Shown: positions 43,057-52,524 of the stretch, piece by piece
Numbering within the stretch: the stretch's first letter is position 1
Layout of the letters: each line of letters opens with the position of its first letter
Origin: Biformimicrobium ophioploci
GTDB lineage: Bacteria; Pseudomonadota; Gammaproteobacteria; Pseudomonadales; Cellvibrionaceae
NCBI RefSeq assembly: GCF_030270605.1
Contig: NZ_BSYJ01000002.1
Coordinates: forward strand, 186,001-250,000
Length of the DNA: 64,000 nt
Direction: 5' to 3'
Translations under genes and position numbers: made by a program
The notes under the pieces: generated by a model
Databases searched by the model: none
Told to the model about the DNA's origin: nothing
The model's input: the letters and a program-made list of their open reading frames with translations, nothing else

Positions 43057-43974
43057 TTAGCTCTTAACGGCCTTGTGTGCGGCCTGGGTGAGCTCGCGGA
43101 TGCCCTCGATGGAGCCGATCACATTGCTTGCTTCCAGCGGCATCAGGATCACCTTGCTGTTGTCCGCAGAGGCAATACCTTCCAGTGCGCCAACGTACTT
43201 CTGCGCAACAAAGTAATTGATCGCCTGCGGATCACCTTCGGCAATCGCTTTGGAGACCACCGCCGTCGCCTTCGCTTCTGCCAGCGCTTCCCGCTCACGC
43301 GCTTCCGCTTCCAGGAACGCGGCCTGACGCTGACCCTCGGCCCGCAGGATCTCTGCCTGCTTCTCACCTTCGGCCACCTGAATGTCAGACTGGCGCTGGC
43401 CCTCGGCCGCGAGGATGGTCGCACGCTTGTCGCGCTCGGCCTTCATCTGACGTGCCATGGCGTCCACCAGATCCTGCGGCGGGGCGATATCACGGATCTC
43501 CACGCGGGTTACCTTCACGCCCCACGGGTTAGTGGCTTCGTCCACCTTCTTCAGCAGTTCGCCGTTGATGCGGTCGCGGTTGGACAGCATCTCATCCAGC
43601 GCCATGGAACCCAGCACCGCACGGATATTGGTCATCACCAGGTTCTGCATTGCGCGCGGCAGGTCGTTTACTTCATAGGAAGCGCGCACCGGGTCCAGCA
43701 CCTGGAAGAAGCACACCGCATCGGTGGTCACCATGGCGTTATCGGAACTGATCACTTCCTGCGGCTGGATATCCAGCACCTGCTCCATCATGTTCTGCTT
43801 GCGGCCGATCTGGTCGATAAACGGCACGATAAAGTGCAGGCCCGGCTGCAGGGTGCGGGTGTACTTGCCGAAGCGCTCCACCGTCCAGTTAAAACCCTGA
43901 TTCACGGACTTGATGCCCATGTAAATGATGACGGCGGCAAACAGTAGAAAGACAAGTACGGTTGCGTCGATCAT
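43057..43974 (-). CDS. qmcA: SPFH/stomatin-family protein QmcA
   Basis: A 305-residue membrane-anchored protein: one N-terminal hydrophobic segment (about 3-20), the SPFH domain beginning [25 protein letters not shown], and a long Ala/Glu-rich coiled coil with repeated AEGQRQ(S/A) units near 200-235. It likely forms ring assemblies in the inner membrane that control proteases such as FtsH. Confidence 0.94.
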   Translation of the reverse strand: MIDATVLVFLLFAAVIIYMGIKSVNQGFNWTVERFGKYTRTLQPGLHFIVPFIDQIGRKQNMMEQVLDIQPQEVISSDNAMVTTDAVCFFQVLDPVRASYEVNDLPRAMQNLVMTNIRAVLGSMALDEMLSNRDRINGELLKKVDEATNPWGVKVTRVEIRDIAPPQDLVDAMARQMKAERDKRATILAAEGQRQSDIQVAEGEKQAEILRAEGQRQAAFLEAEAREREALAEAKATAVVSKAIAEGDPQAINYFVAQKYVGALEGIASADNSKVILMPLEASNVIGSIEGIRELTQAAHKAVKS

Positions 43975-43998
43975 GAAACTCTCCCCAAAATGATTTAT

Positions 43999-44186
43999 GG
44001 GGTCAGAGCGTCAGCTCTGACCCCTTTTTTTTATTTATACGAGGGGTCAGAACTTTGGTTCTGACCCCATTAATCCTATGTCTGGGTTCTGAGCACTGGC
44101 TCTGACCCTTTTCATTCGTTAGCGGGAGATTTGGCGGGTTTCTGGCTGGAAAGTCAAGGTGCGGTCAGAGCGTTGGCTCTGACCGC
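43999..44186. repeat. GGGGTCAGAGC palindromes including a compensated GCGG variant
   Basis: Copies 43999-44024 (GTCA, followed by eight T), 44043-44068 (GAAC arms, TTTG), a decayed copy 44084-44108, and 44161-44186 whose arms are GCGGTCAGAGC and GCTCTGACCGC: the second base of the left arm and the matching base of the right arm have both changed. Confidence 0.96.
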
Positions 44187-44202
44187 ACTTATTCCGATCA
44201 GG

Positions 44203-44460
44203 TCACTCTTCCTGGGAACTATCATCCCCCTCCTGCTTGCTGAGATCCTCTTCCTTTTCACTCCGCTCTTGCTTGGCTTTTTTTGCTTTTTCAGCGACGA
44301 GTTCCTTGAGTCTTTGCTGTGATTCAGAGGTGTGCCCTTTGAGAAGTGGGCGCTGCTTGGCGGCTTCTTCTTTCAGGTTTGGTGGGGCTTTATCGGCCTG
44401 AGCGTAAGTCGTAGCGCTAAAAGCAACTAAGAATATGAGAGCAATGGTTTTCTTGAGCAC
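44203..44460 (-). CDS. Small exported charged protein
   Basis: An 85-residue protein with a signal peptide (LKKTIALIFLVAFSATTYAQ) and a highly charged Lys/Glu helix ending in an acidic tail DDSSQEE. A GGAGGGA ribosome site precedes ATG 44460. No family is recognised; coding status is supported by the signal peptide and ribosome site. Confidence 0.6.
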   Translation of the reverse strand: MLKKTIALIFLVAFSATTYAQADKAPPNLKEEAAKQRPLLKGHTSESQQRLKELVAEKAKKAKQERSEKEEDLSKQEGDDSSQEE

Positions 44461-44576
44461 GGCAAGTTCCCTCCTTGGGTAGAGGGAAATATCTTAGGTT
44501 CTGTCGATGCCAGTGATCGTGCGCTGCCGCACATTTTTTGTACGGCGAAATAACATTTGCTATAGGGGGGGCTCAG

Positions 44577-44649
44577 GGGGTAGAGCTTTCGCTCTGATCC
44601 AATCTGTCACCGATTCTATTTATGGGGTCAGAACTTTGGTTCTGACCCC
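44577..44649. repeat. GGGGTCAGAGC palindrome and decayed copy
   Basis: Decayed copy at about 44577-44600 (loop TTTC) and complete copy 44624-44649 (GAAC/GTTC, TTTG). The latter overlaps the former C-terminal end of the ligase pseudogene. Confidence 0.93.
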
Positions 44650-45623
44650 ATAAATCTAACTACCCAAGCCAACCCCAAGCACAACATAAATTACACCGTC
44701 GTCGCCGGCGCCTGCAGGTGAAAATCCGTCAGCAGCATAATCAGCTCGGCCAATATCGCCATCGCCGCCGCAAACCCCATGCCCTGCAACAAACTGTTGC
44801 GCCGCGTGCGCAGCGCCACCAGTGCATGCCAGAGGCTCCACAGCACCAGCACACCAAGTAACAGCGTCATGGGCAGACCGAACTCAAGGGCAAACTGCAG
44901 GTAGTCATTGTGGGCAAAGTCGTAATAGCCAGTTACATCCGGGCCATTCACGCTCTGATAAGAAGAATAGAAAGTGCCATTACCGGTACCGGCCAGCGGG
45001 TGCTGCCTGATCAGCTCCTGGCCGTATTGCACCACTTCATCGCGGGTTTCCTGGGTGAGGGCGGTTTCCTCCAGCTGGGTCTTCACCTTCTCCAGCCCAA
45101 AACAGCTGCTCACAATCATCAGGTCAATCACCAGCAGGCTCGCCAGCAACACCGTCAGGCTGCGGCTCTTGTGCCGCATGATCAGCAGGCCCAGCAGGCC
45201 CAGCACACCCACAATCGTCAGGCTCGCAATCAGCAGGCCGATGCCAATGCACAGGCATGGCGCCAGGAAATTACCAAAGTGGTTCTTGTACACAAAACCG
45301 CCGGTGGCGATGCGCGAATTCGGCATGCCCAGTATCCAGCTCGTGTCGGAGCCAGACAGCGCCTGCGGCACCCCGTAAAACGCCTGGAAAGTACCGGCGA
45401 TCACAATGGCGAGGGCAAGCGTTTTCACGCGCTGGGTCGAACCCAACAGTGTCAATGTCAGATTCAGGAAGGGCGCGATAACTGATCTCCCAGATACGCT
45501 CGCGCGAGCATGGCCCGGGTCAATGGGTAGGCTTGTGAAGGTAACGTCCGTGTTGACGCTTAGCCAGAATGCTACTGTGGTCGGCACCACTGCCCCGCAA
45601 AGCCGCGGCACGTTTCACGTCAT
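44628..45623 (-). pseudogene. Decayed O-antigen ligase/Wzy-like gene
   Basis: The open part (44691-45611) reads like a membrane-bound O-antigen ligase or polymerase: RIATGGFVYKNHFGNFLAP, then the loop region YYDFAHNDYLQFALEFGLP. Three lesions are seen. The ATG at 45623 is followed by TGA two codons later; about 60 residues between the KNHF segment and IVGVLGLL seem deleted, judged by family length (about 400); and TAA interrupts the last helix, after which the frame continues as FMLCLGLAWVV into a palindrome giving MGSEPKF and TGA. The lesions imply loss of function. Confidence 0.68.
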
Positions 45624-45930
45624 TTTCCTGCCACGGAATTACACTGGATTACATACATACGAAACAATCGGCGCTGGCGCCTAAGTGGTCGCTAACATGC
45701 AGCGAAATTGCAGTTGCACGGGCGCCCGCTTTTCCATAAATTGTGATGCCAGTCACATGGAGCGGGTGGTCGTTCAAAACTTGATCCATGTGCGCACAAA
45801 ACAGTCAGATTGACGCCGCGACTTTGGCACTAAGGGGTGCGCCAACATCGCGGTGTTTGTGTTTAGGGTTGGCCTGTCGCTTGCAGTGTTACTCCAGAGA
45901 CGAAAAAAGCTCCAATAAGGAACTAATAAG
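45624..45930. promoter_or_regulatory. galU upstream region with a CRP-like site
   Basis: About 307 bp without a gene. TGTGA-TGCCAG-TCACA at 45742-45757 matches the CRP/Vfr consensus in both half sites. It lies 174 bp before galU, further than usual for direct activation, and about 120 bp from the dead ligase gene, so it could have served either. No other motif is clear. Confidence 0.55.
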
Positions 45931-46842
45931 ATGAACAAGGTAAAGAAAGCCGTTATCCCGGTCGCGGGCCTGGGTACCCGCATGCTCCCCGCCACCAAGG
46001 CCATCCCCAAGGAAATGCTGCCCATCGTAGACAAGCCGTTGATCCAGTACGTGGTCAATGAAGCGGTCGCGGCCGGCATCAAGGAAATCGTACTGGTGAC
46101 CCACGCCAGTAAGAACGCCATTGAAAACCACTTCGACACCTCCTATGAGCTGGAGTCCCAGCTGGACAAGCGCCAGAAGCGCCAGCTGCTGGATGAGGTG
46201 CGCGGCATTGTACCCAAGGATGTGACCGTGATCTCCGTACGCCAAGCCGAGGCCAAGGGCCTGGGCCACGCTATCAGCTGTGCGCGCCCGATTGTGGGAG
46301 ATAACCCCTTTGCAGTTTTGCTGCCGGATGTCCTCATCGACCAATACGCTTCCAATCCGCAGGCTAACAACCTGGCGGCCATGGTGCGCAACTTCGAAGG
46401 TACGCAGCGCTCCCAGATCATGGTGGAAGCCGTGAAGTGGGCCGATGTCAGCAAATACGGCGTGGTGGACTGCCTGGGCGCAGACCTGCAAGTGGGCGAC
46501 GTAGCCAAGATCGACGGCATGGTGGAAAAGCCGGAAGTGGACGCCGCCCCTTCTAATATGGCGGTAGTGGGCCGCTACGTACTGCCGGCGCAGATCTGGA
46601 ACCTGCTGGAGCAGACCCAGCCGGGTGCCGGTGGCGAGATTCAGCTGACCGATGCCATCGATGCGCTGCTCAAGTCGCAGATTGTGGAAGCCTACCGCAT
46701 TGTTGGCCACAGCCATGACTGCGGGAATAAGCTGGGTTATATGAAGGCGCAACTGGCGTATGCACTGAACCATAAAGAAATCGGTGCAGATCTGCAAAAG
46801 GTACTTGCCGGTTCTAAACTGGCTGAAACAGAGCTAGCGTAA
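45931..46842 (+). CDS. galU: UTP-glucose-1-phosphate uridylyltransferase
   Basis: A 303-residue nucleotidyltransferase making UDP-glucose. The signature [31 protein letters not shown] (residues 6-36) and the downstream VLLPDVLID and EIQLTDAI segments are typical. AAGGAACTAATAAG precedes the start. With manC it supplies sugar nucleotides for the polysaccharide genes whose remnants flank it. Confidence 0.96.
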   Translation: MNKVKKAVIPVAGLGTRMLPATKAIPKEMLPIVDKPLIQYVVNEAVAAGIKEIVLVTHASKNAIENHFDTSYELESQLDKRQKRQLLDEVRGIVPKDVTVISVRQAEAKGLGHAISCARPIVGDNPFAVLLPDVLIDQYASNPQANNLAAMVRNFEGTQRSQIMVEAVKWADVSKYGVVDCLGADLQVGDVAKIDGMVEKPEVDAAPSNMAVVGRYVLPAQIWNLLEQTQPGAGGEIQLTDAIDALLKSQIVEAYRIVGHSHDCGNKLGYMKAQLAYALNHKEIGADLQKVLAGSKLAETELA

Positions 46843-47047
46843 TTGCGTCATGATTCAGTCCGTCGTAGGCGGGATACATATTTGTGGAATACTTTTGACG
46901 GTGGGTAGGGCTTTGTTTTTTTAAGGCCCGATAATTCTAGCTGTATGCTTCACTAACGGTCCATGCTTCCGCTTTTTTTGTTGCGTCGCCTATGATGGCT
47001 TCTTTTGTTTGGTAAACCTCTAATTAATCTTAGTGGGTAATTCCCAG

Positions 47048-48511
47048 ATGCTTCAACCCGTAATAATGGCCGGCGGATCCGGCTCGCGCCTGTGGCCACT
47101 GTCCCGCCAGTTGCACCCGAAACAGTTCCTCCCCCTTGCAGGAGAGCAATCCATGCTGCAGGAAACCTGCGCGCGTCTGGCGGGCATTGAGCATGCCGCA
47201 CCGCTGCTGATTTGTGGTGAAGACCACCGCTTTACCGTGGCGGAGCAGCTGCGCCTGGGCGGCTTTGCTTCTGGTGGAATCCTGCTGGAGCCGGCTGGCC
47301 GTAATACCGCGCCGGCAGTGGCACTGGCTGCGATGCATGCAGTGAGCGCTGCAGCTCAGGGAGTAGACGGGCAGGACCTGCTGCTGATCTTGGCGGCGGA
47401 CCACGTGATCAACGATGTGAAAGCGTTTCAAAAAGCAGTTGGAGCTGCCGCGCCGCTTGCTTCCGACGGCAAATTGGTAACCTTCGGCATTGTGCCGGCT
47501 GGCCCGGAAACCGGCTACGGTTATATCCGCCGCTCTTATGATGATGAGTTTGGTGGTGTGGCCTATGCAATTGCAGAGTTTGTCGAAAAGCCGAATCAGG
47601 AGCTGGCAGAGGAGTATTTGCGTACTGGCGGAGGATCCCTCAGCGGTGCGCCCAGCGCACACCCTGAATGGTACTGGAACAGCGGTATGTTCCTGATCAA
47701 GGCCAGCCGCTACTTGGATGAGCTGAAGTCGTTTCGCCCCGATATCTACGCAGCCTGTGAGCAGGCCATGGGTGGTGCCACCGTGGATGCAGATTTCATC
47801 CGTCCACAAAAAGATGCGTTCCTGGCTTGCCCGGACGATTCCATCGACTACGCCGTGATGGAAAAAACCCGGGATGCGGTGGTGGTACCCATGGATTGCG
47901 GCTGGAGCGACGTGGGCTCTTGGTCTGCACTGTGGGAAGTCTCCGAGCAGTGTGAGGACGGCAACCGCCTGGAAGGCGACGTGATCGCACACGATACCAC
48001 CAATACCTATGTGCATGCCGGCAGCAAGCTGGTGGCCACCGTTGGCCTTGATGACATGGTGGTGGTGGATACCCCGGATGCCATTCTGGTGGCGAAGAAA
48101 GAGCGGGTGCAGGACGTCAAGAAAATCGTGGAGCAGCTCAAGCACGATGAGCGTCCGGAAGCGGTCAATCACCGCCAGGTGTATCGCCCCTGGGGTTCTT
48201 ATGACTCCATCGATATGGGCGAGCGCTTCCAGGTCAAGCGTATTGTGGTCAATCCCGGTGCGCAGCTGAGCCTGCAGATGCACCATCACCGTGCGGAGCA
48301 CTGGATTGTGGTATCCGGTACCGCCATGGTCACCTGTGGTGAAAAGGAATACATGGTGACGGAAAACCAGTCTACCTATATCCCGCTGGGTGAGGTGCAC
48401 CGTCTCAAGAACCCGGGCAAGGTGCCTCTGGAGATGATTGAAGTGCAGTCTGGCTCTTACTTAGGCGAAGACGATATTGTGCGCTTCGAGGATATGTATT
48501 CGCGCGATTGA
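47048..48511 (+). CDS. manC: Mannose-1-phosphate guanylyltransferase / mannose-6-phosphate isomerase
   Basis: A 487-residue bifunctional enzyme (ManC/AlgA type). The N-terminal pyrophosphorylase signature [22 protein letters not shown] lies at 7-28; the central FVEKP motif and the C-terminal cupin isomerase domain ([17 protein letters not shown], about 416-432) are intact. It makes GDP-mannose. ATG 47048 is used; GTG 47033 is a possible alternative, and neither has a strong ribosome site. Confidence 0.94.
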   Translation: MLQPVIMAGGSGSRLWPLSRQLHPKQFLPLAGEQSMLQETCARLAGIEHAAPLLICGEDHRFTVAEQLRLGGFASGGILLEPAGRNTAPAVALAAMHAVSAAAQGVDGQDLLLILAADHVINDVKAFQKAVGAAAPLASDGKLVTFGIVPAGPETGYGYIRRSYDDEFGGVAYAIAEFVEKPNQELAEEYLRTGGGSLSGAPSAHPEWYWNSGMFLIKASRYLDELKSFRPDIYAACEQAMGGATVDADFIRPQKDAFLACPDDSIDYAVMEKTRDAVVVPMDCGWSDVGSWSALWEVSEQCEDGNRLEGDVIAHDTTNTYVHAGSKLVATVGLDDMVVVDTPDAILVAKKERVQDVKKIVEQLKHDERPEAVNHRQVYRPWGSYDSIDMGERFQVKRIVVNPGAQLSLQMHHHRAEHWIVVSGTAMVTCGEKEYMVTENQSTYIPLGEVHRLKNPGKVPLEMIEVQSGSYLGEDDIVRFEDMYSRD

Positions 48512-48739
48512 AAGTCTGGGGATGCAGTTGCTCCGTATCGAGAGGCTTTGGAGCTGCTTCGCAGGCCAGTCTATCAATATTGGTTTTTGAATATTTGGCT
48601 TCCCGCCTATTAAAATGGACTATCGCGCCATTAATAACGTATGGTTGCGTAGCGTTGTGTAATTAACGTCTCCTCAGTTGGTTCCTTAGTAATAGGCAGT
48701 GCATTTTTGTGCGCATGTCGGTGCATTTTTGTGGACTAG

Positions 48740-49187
48740 TTCAAACTCTCCACGTGGGCTGGCAAAATGGGCCTCGCCCACCTGCAGGTGCTGCGGGTAG
48801 AGAACCACATGAAGGCCTGGCAAACCCTAGGCGAAGTACGCTCCCCCCCGCGACCTGCGCGATGCGATGCAAGCCATCGAACGCGCCAACCGTCTGCATC
48901 CGGATAACCCCTACCAGCTCACCCTGCAGGGACGCCTGCACGAGTGGCGTGCCATCGACAACCCCTTCGGTGCGGAAGCGGATAATCGTGAAGCGCTGAA
49001 AATCTACAAGCAGGCCATCGCGCTACGCCCAATGTGGCCGGAAACCAGGGCGGATGCGATTCGCCTCAAGGTGACGCTCGGTGAGCGGGATGCTGAGCTG
49101 GAGCATATGGTTGCGCAGGCGAAGAAGGCGGGGCCGTATAACGCTGCCGTTCAGTCCGCGATTGAACTGACGGGGTCAGAGCGCTAG
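48740..49187 (+). pseudogene. TPR-type polysaccharide-cluster gene remnant (VpsP-like?)
   Basis: An open stretch FKLSTWAGKMGLAHLQVLRVENHMKAW (48740-48840, no start codon needed) shifts frame at a run of seven or more C near 48842-48849, then continues as DLRDAMQAIERANRLHPDNPYQL to 49187. The second half resembles TPR proteins at the end of marine exopolysaccharide clusters; the VpsP label is a recollection. The last residues LTGSER and the TAG stop are inside a palindrome. A homopolymer sequencing error could mimic the frameshift, but no intact 5' part exists. Confidence 0.6.
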
Positions 49188-49217
49188 CTCTGACCCCATA
49201 TGTCCCGCTCTGACCCC
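49172..49217. repeat. GGGGTCAGAGC palindrome and right half
   Basis: Copy 49172-49197 (loop GCTA, overlapping the end of the TPR remnant) and a right arm at 49207-49217, between converging genes. Confidence 0.96.
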
Positions 49218-49229
49218 TTACATCGCCCG

Positions 49230-52200
49230 CTAGCGGGTGCTATGCATACCCTGAGAGGTGCTGTAGCTCAGCTCGGTGTAGCCGTCATCTTCTACATCAA
49301 TAAAGGAGAGCCCGCCCTTTGCTATGATGCCAAGAACTTCCGGAGAGCGAGAGATTTCCTTTCCTGTTATTGGGTCTAGGGTGTATAGCGTAGAGTGAGT
49401 ATGGTAGCGGAGGTCCTCTGAGCGCGTTGCTACTACCAGGTTTTTGTTGTGGCTCCCGTAACCTTCTACAGCAAGCGCGGAAACTTCTCCCGGTGCTTCG
49501 TAGTGGGAGATCATCTCAAGGTCTTCGTTGAATACAAGAATCCAATAGCCGATGGCCGCTTCTGTCGCAACGGCTATTTCGAGGCTTCCATCACCATCCA
49601 CATCGTCAACAACCATATCCAGGATGAGCATGCCCGGGAAATACTGCGCTTCATCGCCGACATCCGGAGAGTCGGCAAGGTCTGCGATTACCACGCTGCG
49701 TAGTACCTCTGCACCCGTGTCTCCCTGGCTGAGGGTGCGGATATCAAGCCGGGAGGCGACGATGTATTCGAGGCCCTCATTGTCTTCCACGTCCTGGATC
49801 GAAAAGCCCATCGGGAACACTTCTGTATCAAAACCACCGAGGATAGTTTGGTTAAACGCATCGAAGGCATATAGCTGGCCAGACTCAGAAATGACGGCAA
49901 AGTCCAGATAGGTGTCGTCATTTATAAACCCGTGGGCCATGGCTGCACCGTTGCTTGGTAAAGCCGGTGCCGGCCAGATAATCGAGTCTGTAACCAGGCT
50001 ATAGCTACCAATGGTTTCCCCAAGGAAATAGAAGAACTCACTGAATCCGTCCTGATCGATGTCTGCGACTCTGGTGCCAATTTGTATCCCGCGCCCCTCA
50101 TCGAGTGTGCCATTCCAGGAAATTGCCCCCGTGTTGGGGTCTAATTGCACGCCTCTGTAGGGGCCTAAGGGGCTGAGTTGATCCGTGGCTTCGGTAAAGA
50201 AAAGCAACCTTTTCGTGCCATCCCCGGTAATAACCTGTTCGCCACCCGAGAATGTGGCGTTTTCCTTGATCGCTAATGGGGTTTCCCATTCTTGCATCGC
50301 TGGGTCAGCAAAGCTCACCACATAAAACTTCTCGCCCCAGCCTGCCGACCAGGCAATCTCAACCTCTCCATCGTTGTCGATGTCCGCAAATAGAGGATTG
50401 GCGCGCTCCCGTCCGGTGGCAAACTCGCTCCAGTTGACAATGAGTTCACTGCCTAAGTCTGTTGAGAGTGAAATGGACTTTAAGCTCATGTCCCAGTCCG
50501 AAAGTGCGAGGATTTCTTTGCCGGCACCCGTGTCCAGGTCTTCGATGGTAAAGTCGTCAATGTAAAGCACATCGTCCGCTACGATAAGGCTCTTTTCGGT
50601 CGGGCTGAATACTCGCAGGCGGTAGTCATTGACCGCGACCAGTTCGTCTACACCATCGGCGTCCAGGTCACCGGCTTCTAATAGCTCTCCGAACCCCGCT
50701 CCGTAGGCCCACAGGTTCCTGTATTCACCATCTGCATAGCCATAGAGATAGCCGCCACTCAATGCGATCTCCGGTGAAGGATCGTTGTCGAATTGCCCGA
50801 TTGCTAGTGAATTGCCGAGCTTCAGGCTCGGGGAGCGCCATTCCGTTTCAAGTGTAGTGGCATCGAGGATGGCGAGATGTTTCTCGTCAAATGCATTATG
50901 CCCGTAGACAAGTGCGGCAAATTCAATTTTACCATCGCCGTCGAAGTCGCCGGACCCTATTGCGTCGACCGCTTTGCCATCCATTACGACGCGTCTGGAG
51001 ATTTCCCGGGTCTCCGCATCAATAACGATCAACTCGCCCTTGGAGGTGTCTCTGTATCGGCCGGTACCGATAATGAAGTCGACCTGGGTGTTATCACTGT
51101 TGGATGCTGTGTGGAGCGAGAGAATCCAGTCTCCATTTTGTGTGAGGCCGAAAGGATACAGCCAGGATTGTTCATAGTCAGTGCCGTTGTAGACAAGCGT
51201 ATACAGGCGTTGTTTGCCATCGCTAGCAAGAATCTCGTTTTCGCCATCAAGATTGAAGTCCCCGGCTATCATCATGTCGGGGTGATCTTGCGTGGGCGTA
51301 ACTACCCCTGTTCGGCTAATTGGGGGCCTGCGTTGTTGATCAACTACACGGATGGTACCTGATACGGCTTCGGAAGCACCCGCCTGATCAACCGCCAGTG
51401 CCCAGGAGAAACCTGTTTCCCGGCGAAAAAGAGGGCTGCGGGGGTGCCAGGTAACGACGCCGCTGTTGTCGATGGTCATGCCGTTTGGACGAGCCAAGAA
51501 TCGGTACTCGAACGGGTCATTATCGGGATCGTTTACATCTACCGAAAAACTGGCGGTGGTACCAAACGCGAGAGAGTCAGGCGCCCCGGAAACAGTAACT
51601 TCGGGTGGGGTGTCAGCTATGGTGACTGAAAGTGAAGCTGTCGCGTCATCAGTACCGTCAGATGCGATGACCGTAACGGTGACGTTATCGTCTTTCTCGA
51701 AATGCTCCGGTCCGAGCCTGTCAGTATCTGCGCCGGGAACAGGGGATTCATTGACACTCCATGAATAGCGCGTATCCAGGGCGTCTCCGTCGTTGTCGGC
51801 AACCGTTGCCGTTACCGTGATCTGGTCTGCCGTCTTTGGTGTGGAGGGTGAAAATATCAGCTCGGCAATCGTCGGCGCAGAGTTGGCAATCGTTACGGAA
51901 AGTGAGGCGCTTGTCTGGTCGGTGCCATCAGAAGCAGTGACCGTAACAGTGACATTATCGCCTTTCTTGAAATACTCCGGTCCGAGGCTGTCAGTATCTG
52001 CACCGGAAACAGGGATGTCATTGACGCTCCATGAATAACGCGTATCCAGAGAGTCTCCGTCACTGTCGGCAACAGTGGCTGTTACCGCGATCTGGTCTGT
52101 GGTTTTCGGCGTGGCTGGAGAAAATGACAGCCCGGAAACCGTCGGTGCAGAATTTGATGAGGCGTTGCTGTTCGCGGTCTTGTCTGAGGATCCGCTGCCG

Positions 52201-52316
52201 CCCCCGCCACCACAAGCAGCGAGTGCGAGAGTCAGGGGCAGAATGAAAAAACGTGGGAGGTTGAGATTTCGGGTCGAGCTCAAATATGGGACGAAGGCAG
52301 GTGATCTTTCATGCAT
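49230..52316 (-). CDS. Giant FG-GAP/VCBS-repeat lipoprotein, copy A
   Basis: A 1028-residue surface lipoprotein: lipobox LAAC then GGGGGSGSSDK, two tandem Ig-like domains of about 92 residues (SAPTVSGLSFSP... and SAPTIAELIFSP..., about 55-235), a third cadherin-like segment with DVNDPDNDPFEYRF, and then at least eight FG-GAP units with calcium-binding DxDxDG loops (GDFNLDGENEIL, GDFDGDGKIEFA, GDLDADGVDELV, ADIDNDGEVEIA, DDVDGDGSLEIA, DVEDDGYTEL), consistent with a beta propeller. Ligand unknown; adhesion or polysaccharide binding is plausible. Paralogue of 52525-55617. Confidence 0.88.
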   Translation of the reverse strand: MHERSPAFVPYLSSTRNLNLPRFFILPLTLALAACGGGGGSGSSDKTANSNASSNSAPTVSGLSFSPATPKTTDQIAVTATVADSDGDSLDTRYSWSVNDIPVSGADTDSLGPEYFKKGDNVTVTVTASDGTDQTSASLSVTIANSAPTIAELIFSPSTPKTADQITVTATVADNDGDALDTRYSWSVNESPVPGADTDRLGPEHFEKDDNVTVTVIASDGTDDATASLSVTIADTPPEVTVSGAPDSLAFGTTASFSVDVNDPDNDPFEYRFLARPNGMTIDNSGVVTWHPRSPLFRRETGFSWALAVDQAGASEAVSGTIRVVDQQRRPPISRTGVVTPTQDHPDMMIAGDFNLDGENEILASDGKQRLYTLVYNGTDYEQSWLYPFGLTQNGDWILSLHTASNSDNTQVDFIIGTGRYRDTSKGELIVIDAETREISRRVVMDGKAVDAIGSGDFDGDGKIEFAALVYGHNAFDEKHLAILDATTLETEWRSPSLKLGNSLAIGQFDNDPSPEIALSGGYLYGYADGEYRNLWAYGAGFGELLEAGDLDADGVDELVAVNDYRLRVFSPTEKSLIVADDVLYIDDFTIEDLDTGAGKEILALSDWDMSLKSISLSTDLGSELIVNWSEFATGRERANPLFADIDNDGEVEIAWSAGWGEKFYVVSFADPAMQEWETPLAIKENATFSGGEQVITGDGTKRLLFFTEATDQLSPLGPYRGVQLDPNTGAISWNGTLDEGRGIQIGTRVADIDQDGFSEFFYFLGETIGSYSLVTDSIIWPAPALPSNGAAMAHGFINDDTYLDFAVISESGQLYAFDAFNQTILGGFDTEVFPMGFSIQDVEDNEGLEYIVASRLDIRTLSQGDTGAEVLRSVVIADLADSPDVGDEAQYFPGMLILDMVVDDVDGDGSLEIAVATEAAIGYWILVFNEDLEMISHYEAPGEVSALAVEGYGSHNKNLVVATRSEDLRYHTHSTLYTLDPITGKEISRSPEVLGIIAKGGLSFIDVEDDGYTELSYSTSQGMHSTR

Positions 52317-52481
52317 GGTTTGACTTCCACTGTCAGTTTATTTTTTTCTTACAGGATGTTGTCAATTGGGTAAATACACGACAACCAGCCAAGGTGAAAA
52401 ATAAGACAAATGCCCAAATTTGGCGCAGTAATCGACAATCTTGTTCATGAAAACAATGAGTGGCAGGGCGGATAGATGGTT

Positions 52482-52506
52482 GGGTCAGAGCGTCAGCTCT
52501 GACCCC
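52482..52506. repeat. Single GGGTCAGAGC palindrome between the giant lipoprotein genes
   Basis: GGGTCAGAGC, loop GTCA, GCTCTGACCCC, 18 bp beyond the stop of copy B. It is the only copy in the 5-kb stretch from 50 to 55 kb. Confidence 0.95.
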
Positions 52507-52524
52507 TTATATTTCGCCAGACTT

